A DNA stretch of 9,176 nucleotides, taken from assembly GCA_964390695.1 (NCBI GenBank), contig CAYMKI010000129.1, positions 1 through 9,176 of the forward strand, given 5' to 3'. How positions within the stretch are numbered: the stretch's first letter is position 1; each line of letters opens with the position of its first letter. Positions 4,827 through 9,176 of this stretch are shown here, piece after piece. This DNA is from CAWACC01 sp964390695 (lineage in GTDB: Bacteria > Chlamydiota > Chlamydiia > Chlamydiales > Parachlamydiaceae). The position numbers were made by a program, and so were the translations under genes. Below the pieces are notes generated by a model. It ran no database searches. It was not told the origin of the DNA and was given only the letters and a program-made list of their open reading frames with translations.

Positions 4827-7571
4827 ATGACCTTCGATAGTCCTAGCTCATCATTACGGATTGATCATCAAAGCATTAAAAGACCCATTTCCAACCATAA
4901 TAGCTCTTCCTCGGTGCAAAAAAGAAGACGAATCGAGCATCATGCATTTACTACTTTGATGAGCACTGCTCTGAATCTTGATTGCACGCTCAAAGAAAAT
5001 TGCGTGGTCATTCATCCTAACCAAGTGCATCGATTATGGCCAAAGGATCATCTTGACTGTTCTGTGGCTGACGACACCTCTCCTAGATATGTGCAAATAG
5101 CTGCTAAAGTGTATCAAGCCTTAACTCATTCCCAAATAGGTGAAAATAGTATTGGCATATCGACAAAACAGCTTTCCGAGTTAGGTAAGGCTGAAGGATC
5201 TGCATTAACGGCGATTAAATTTGATCCCGCCCATCTGAATGAGATCAAACAGCTTACTTTCCTGTTATCCTTAGAGCAACCTACCGACCCTGCCAAAAAT
5301 TATAATGTATTACCTTTAGAGATGCTGTGCACGCATATATCCCAAGTGTATGCCGAAAGGGTTATAGATCCGGAGGATCGTTTTTATATAGAATTGGACA
5401 ATCTGCGCATTTTGGCTGAAGTTTCATCTGTCGCATTTGCTTCGAAAAACTCTGCCGCGGCTTCTTTTGGGAAGATTGGCCCCGGCACGGTCTTAGAATT
5501 TATAACGGCTTCATCACAGGCTTTGTGTGTGTATGATATGAAGATATGCAGCAATGAAAATCTATATGTTTTTGAAATCTCGCTTACGCAGCCGAAAGGT
5601 CATGAAGGTGTTTCATATATCATGGATATACCAGAATTAGAAAAGCTTCTCTTTCATCATGGCGAGACCTTGGAAATCGTAAAGGGTGGGGAACTGCATT
5701 TCTATCAACAAAACGGAGCGAAATTAACGCTTCAACTCTCTTCTATTCGAGGTGTTGATGGCGAAAATGGCTCACCATCGCAAATAGAGGAAACATGGTC
5801 AACAGTTATTCCAAAAGCCTCTACATCGTCATGTGTGTATGATATCAACAAGACATCCCTAATAAAATTCAAGCCGGCGCCATCGGAAAAAAATATACTT
5901 TTCACGTGTAAAGCAGATAGCATGACGGCGCCCTCGTTGACCTTTGAAATCAGCACCGTGCGCTTCAAAAATAGCAGCTTCGCTGAAAAACAACCCATAT
6001 ATATAGAAGCCCGCACCTTAGAAAAACTCATACGATCTGCTTCAAAATATTACCTGAGGGATCAAAAAATCACCCTCTCTACTGAGGATCTTGAAATCTC
6101 TCTTAAAGTGCATACAGTTCCTGATATTCAAGTCTTCCAAATAGTTCGAAAAGAATGTGCAGAGCCTGAAGAAGGTAACACCGACAGACAAGCACTTCGT
6201 GGCCTCAAGAAATATCCTGAGGAGCAGCTCGGACTCAAAATGTCCCGTGCATGGACATGTGATCGTAACACTCTTGTTCAATTTGATTGCAAGCTGCCAA
6301 ACACCTATATTTTGGAAAACCAGGAGAAGCAAACCTTAAAATCTTTGGAGATAGATGTAAAGGCTGTCCAAGCGGCTTCTTCAGGTGGTTTATTCGGAAT
6401 GTTTTCCGGAGAGCAGCAAACACCCGAAGTCGATGAAGAGCTATTACTTCAACAGCTCCGCCATTTTTTTAAGAAAGGCGTGCTCATTGATCAGAAATAT
6501 CATTTTGAATACCAACCCAAAAAAGACGCACCTATTTCATTTAAGCTCAGAGTCCATACTTTAGAATCCCGAAGTGAAGTTGCTCAAGATCGGCCAGTTT
6601 GGCTGGGTCTACTCGATGAACAAACGGAAATTGGCCTCCATTACAGCGGTTCGGATCTTAGCTTTAAGAGTGAAAATAGCGAAGAGTGTTCTCTTGGCGA
6701 CAATCCCATCGCACAGCTTAAAGATTTAGGGATGGGCGGACTTTCCGAAACCTTTAAGAGAATTATACAAAATGTCTTGCTTTCACGTTCACATCTACGC
6801 TCTGAAGCTATTAAGCGAGGGATAACGCCAGTGCGAGGGTTGTTATTGTACGGACCTCCTGGAACGGGTAAAACAACGCTGGCAAAAAATATCGCCAACA
6901 TACTAGGATGCCCTAAAAGCCGTTTGCAGTTGGTATCCGCCCCTTCGATTTTTAACAAATATGTTGGTAATTCTGAAAAAAATGTCAGGAAATGGTTTGA
7001 ACCGGCACGCAAAGCTTATGAAAAGCTGGGAGATGAAAGCCCGCTGTACATGGTAGTGGTGGATGAGATCGATGCTATATTAAGCCATAGGGAAAACAAT
7101 TCCGGAAATCCAACAAGAAATAGCGTAGTCAACCAATTCTTGACAGAGATGGATGGATTGCATCAACTCAACAATATTCTGTTTATAGGCATGACAAACC
7201 GTATCGACCAACTGGATCCCGCTGCTGTGCGTTCCGGCCGTTTTGGCGAAGCCGTCGAAATAGGCTATCCCGATGAGCAAGGAAGGAAGGAGATCTTCGA
7301 TGTTTACCTCAAAAGCTCGCGAGAAGCTCAGCTGCTTCACGAAGAGGTGGTTATAGAAAAATATTTAGAGGTCACCGAAGGATTTTCCGGGGCAGATATC
7401 AAGGCTTTGGTAGAGAAGGCCTGCAGTAGATCCCTGCATAGGCTATACGACCTTCAGCTGGACGACAGCGACATAGGTACACATGCTGCACGCTTGATTA
7501 CCCAGGACGACTTCGATTCCGCTTTTAAAGAAATGATTGTCGAAATGCAAAATAAACCTAAACAGCATTAA
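4827..7571 (+). CDS. NSF-like AAA ATPase with repeated N-terminal domain
   Basis: A 914-residue protein with AGGAA seven bases before its ATG. The AAA domain (about 628-905) has Walker A GPPGTGKT (676-683), pore loop NKYVG (710-714), Walker B VVVDEID (743-749), sensor 1 Asn in GMTNR (791), Arg fingers at 802 and 805, and GFSGAD (852-857). LGMGGL, FNKYVGNSE and LNNILFIGMTNR recall eukaryotic NSF D1 closely. NSF is the hexameric ATPase that disassembles SNARE complexes. Residues 48-198 resemble the NSF N-domain (N-A then N-B), and N-B-like segments seem to recur at about 218-310, 342-432 and 480-580. No D2 domain follows. Residues 1-35 are Ser-rich and basic, with no membrane segment. It has its own promoter and is probably co-functional with the phosphatase. 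The AAA call is certain, NSF affinity likely, host targeting inferred. Confidence 0.9.
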   Translation: MTFDSPSSSLRIDHQSIKRPISNHNSSSSVQKRRRIEHHAFTTLMSTALNLDCTLKENCVVIHPNQVHRLWPKDHLDCSVADDTSPRYVQIAAKVYQALTHSQIGENSIGISTKQLSELGKAEGSALTAIKFDPAHLNEIKQLTFLLSLEQPTDPAKNYNVLPLEMLCTHISQVYAERVIDPEDRFYIELDNLRILAEVSSVAFASKNSAAASFGKIGPGTVLEFITASSQALCVYDMKICSNENLYVFEISLTQPKGHEGVSYIMDIPELEKLLFHHGETLEIVKGGELHFYQQNGAKLTLQLSSIRGVDGENGSPSQIEETWSTVIPKASTSSCVYDINKTSLIKFKPAPSEKNILFTCKADSMTAPSLTFEISTVRFKNSSFAEKQPIYIEARTLEKLIRSASKYYLRDQKITLSTEDLEISLKVHTVPDIQVFQIVRKECAEPEEGNTDRQALRGLKKYPEEQLGLKMSRAWTCDRNTLVQFDCKLPNTYILENQEKQTLKSLEIDVKAVQAASSGGLFGMFSGEQQTPEVDEELLLQQLRHFFKKGVLIDQKYHFEYQPKKDAPISFKLRVHTLESRSEVAQDRPVWLGLLDEQTEIGLHYSGSDLSFKSENSEECSLGDNPIAQLKDLGMGGLSETFKRIIQNVLLSRSHLRSEAIKRGITPVRGLLLYGPPGTGKTTLAKNIANILGCPKSRLQLVSAPSIFNKYVGNSEKNVRKWFEPARKAYEKLGDESPLYMVVVDEIDAILSHRENNSGNPTRNSVVNQFLTEMDGLHQLNNILFIGMTNRIDQLDPAAVRSGRFGEAVEIGYPDEQGRKEIFDVYLKSSREAQLLHEEVVIEKYLEVTEGFSGADIKALVEKACSRSLHRLYDLQLDDSDIGTHAARLITQDDFDSAFKEMIVEMQNKPKQH

Positions 7572-7592
7572 ATAGTAGTTCAAACCCAACTT

Positions 7593-7648
7593 GCCCCCTA
7601 AATCCTATCTCAATCGCCTGATACAATGTGAGCTAGGATTTAGGGCGC
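7593..7648. terminator. Long imperfect hairpin after the ATPase gene
   Basis: CCCTAAATCCTA (7596-7607) pairs exactly with TAGGATTTAGGG (7634-7645). The stem continues inward by CTCA/TGAG (7609-7612, 7629-7632) and outward by GC/GC, each across one mismatch, leaving a 16-base loop. It lies 21 bases past the stop codon, a natural terminator position, but no T-run follows on either strand. It may instead stabilise the transcript end or be a small palindromic repeat. Confidence 0.5.
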
Positions 7649-7734
7649 ATATAATAAAATCACATAGTGTTCACAGTCAAATTTAAAATTTTAATGTTTT
7701 TTTTGAAATTTACAAAATATAAAAGGAGTTCCTC

Positions 7735-9123
7735 ATGTTTGTTTCCAACTTATATTCTACAATAGAGCAATTCACAACACCAGGACAAGTAAAAGAACCT
7801 CTTCAAAAGACTCATGATTTATCTTACCAAAATACATTCTTGCTAAAACTATTTGATGGTGAAGAAGGGATTTGTACAGCCATTTCTCTTCTTAGAAAAG
7901 ATCGTCTTTCAAATAGTGAAGAATTGACCCTTTTGATTAAAACAACAACTAGGCTTATCAGGGTCAACGAAGAGTTTGTTCAGAGCGATCCCCTGCTCTC
8001 TTTATTAATTTTAACTCTAAACAATGATCCCGCTGAAGATAATCTAAGAGATCAGGCCGCTGAAAATTACATTAAAACCTGTCTTGAAGATAAACGTTTT
8101 GAGAAAGCGTACGCTTATCTTAAAGTTCCTCACATTTTAGTAGCACATCTTTTGATTATTACCAATCAATGGAAATGCGCTAATCCTGACAATAAGGAAT
8201 TTTACGATGAACAAATGGCAGGCTTGTTTCAAGGGACTGTTGCTTTTGATAAAGGCGATCAAGTATCTCGTGAGGAATTATTAAAAATTCAAAGTCAAGA
8301 AGGGGAGAATACTCGATTCCCTATTGCTAAGAAGTTAGTGGAGAAAGGAGGAGGATTTGAGGTGAAGGAATGGTGTTGCACTCCTCCCATGTGCTCAACA
8401 GAAACTCGACTTGACGATCTATTTATTGCAAGTCGGCGCATGAAACAAGAGCATATCATGACTGATTATATATGCAAGCTGAAGGAAACCAGTGCGATCA
8501 TTCAGGATACTTATGGGCTTTCTCCTTCTACATCTGCAGTGATCACAATTATTGGACCGTATGGTGTAGGAAAAAGTCGATTTATCCAGGAAAAATTTTC
8601 AGAAAAAAAGAATATTACCTCATATAGCCTTGATAAACTTAACGCTTTCCTGATGGAATCGGCTAGTCGTCCTCAAGATCACCATTTTGAAGCAATGATG
8701 CTTACTAACAGGCTTCTTTCCAAATTATCGGAAATACCTGCTCTTTTAACAGAAACAGCAGCCATCGATGAATTCCGCTTTAACCGCATGATAAATAGAG
8801 ATTTTGCTTCAAGAAGTCAAATTATTATAGAAGAAATTGCTCCAGAAAACACTTCTGATGTAGTTAAACGCTTTATTGAACGCGAAGGTTTAGTTGATCA
8901 AAGCAGATTAGGCACGGCAACTACCGCTGCAAATGATGCCTTGAAATTTCGCTCTAAGCGCATTGAGAAATCAAAAGAAAATCCAAAAATTCATTACACC
9001 TTATATTGCAATCCACCAGCTAAGGAAGGAAATGTGATATTTATAGAAGTTGCACAGATACGGAATAGTATTCTATCGGTTGCGAATGGACAAGAAGAAT
9101 TATATAAAACATTGGTTAACTAA
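7735..9123 (+). CDS. P-loop NTPase of unknown function, zeta-toxin/kinase-like
   Basis: A 462-residue protein with an excellent ribosome site (AAGGAG, six bases before the ATG) and a double stop (TAATAA). I do not recognise it as a named family. Residues 1-225 look helical and carry no motif I know. A hydrophobic strand then leads into Walker A, GPYGVGKS at 274-281. Downstream are SLDKLNAF with Asp 300, an acidic TETAAIDE segment (339-346) and the strand IIIEEIAP (363-370), followed by Arg/Lys-rich helices at about 376-412. This order of P-loop, Asp, acidic strand and basic lid resembles zeta-toxin and other small P-loop kinases more than AAA or ABC proteins. No antitoxin-like partner is adjacent. 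There is no signal peptide or clear membrane segment. It is separated from the ATPase by a hairpin and 163 bases, so is probably transcribed on its own. Confidence 0.75.
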   Translation: MFVSNLYSTIEQFTTPGQVKEPLQKTHDLSYQNTFLLKLFDGEEGICTAISLLRKDRLSNSEELTLLIKTTTRLIRVNEEFVQSDPLLSLLILTLNNDPAEDNLRDQAAENYIKTCLEDKRFEKAYAYLKVPHILVAHLLIITNQWKCANPDNKEFYDEQMAGLFQGTVAFDKGDQVSREELLKIQSQEGENTRFPIAKKLVEKGGGFEVKEWCCTPPMCSTETRLDDLFIASRRMKQEHIMTDYICKLKETSAIIQDTYGLSPSTSAVITIIGPYGVGKSRFIQEKFSEKKNITSYSLDKLNAFLMESASRPQDHHFEAMMLTNRLLSKLSEIPALLTETAAIDEFRFNRMINRDFASRSQIIIEEIAPENTSDVVKRFIEREGLVDQSRLGTATTAANDALKFRSKRIEKSKENPKIHYTLYCNPPAKEGNVIFIEVAQIRNSILSVANGQEELYKTLVN

Positions 9124-9176
9124 TAAAAATCTCGTAACTATTCAGAACTGTAAAGGGTCTTAATTATGAACCACAG
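9124..9176 (+). other. Window end: possible start of another gene
   Basis: An ATG at 9166 follows AAAGGG (9152-9157) at plausible ribosome-site spacing, but only three full codons fit before the edge. The last bases, GAACCACAG, also match the wording of the CACAGAG-type repeat noted near 2946-3047, so this could be the edge of a repeat instead. Confidence 0.25.

Noticed and set aside
5732..7340. Several minus-strand frames of 60-125 codons within the ATPase gene
   Set aside because: They overlap conserved AAA and N-domain coding sequence on the other strand and have no recognisable domain.
6672..7541. FtsH or Cdc48 identity for the AAA protein
   Set aside because: There is no zinc-protease HEXXH domain or N-terminal membrane segment as in FtsH, and only one AAA domain rather than the two of Cdc48. 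The motif wording fits NSF D1 better.

Overview
The window looks like an accessory stretch of a bacterial chromosome of moderate to low GC. It mixes bacterial genes (an exosortase-family membrane protein and a TPR protein) with genes of strongly eukaryotic flavour (a PPP-type protein phosphatase and an NSF-like AAA ATPase). That combination is what I would expect from an amoeba-associated intracellular bacterium. A chlamydia-like organism (Chlamydiota) is my best guess, held at only moderate confidence because no rRNA or core gene is present to place it.

Layout. Positions 1-2682 are a minus-strand pair. A 671-residue TPR protein with one N-terminal membrane segment (667-2682) overlaps, by an ATGA junction, a multi-pass exosortase/archaeosortase-family protease (670 down to the window edge, C-terminus cut off). 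A 573-base AT-rich divergent intergenic region (2683-3255) holds several inverted repeats but no gene. Plus-strand genes follow: a PPP-family serine/threonine phosphatase (3256-4590), an NSF-like AAA ATPase (4827-7571) and a P-loop protein of unknown function with a zeta-toxin-like look (7735-9123). The last 53 bases may contain the start of another gene.

Between the phosphatase and the ATPase sits a compact, structured element of 124 bp (4599-4722). It has perfect 17-bp terminal inverted repeats, a 9-bp target-site duplication and a GC-rich hairpin core. It landed on the last base of the phosphatase stop codon without altering it. A consensus TTGACA promoter for the ATPase lies just beyond the duplication.

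The most notable gene is the ATPase. Its C-terminal 280 residues read like the D1 domain of eukaryotic NSF (vesicle-fusing ATPase) rather than FtsH or Cdc48. The segment before it resembles the NSF N-domain, but its second subdomain appears to be repeated about four times, and there is no D2 domain. With the PPP phosphatase next to it, and low-complexity Ser/Asn-rich N-termini on both, I infer a small locus of eukaryote-like proteins that may act on the host's membrane-fusion machinery. That role is an inference; the sequence shows only the families.
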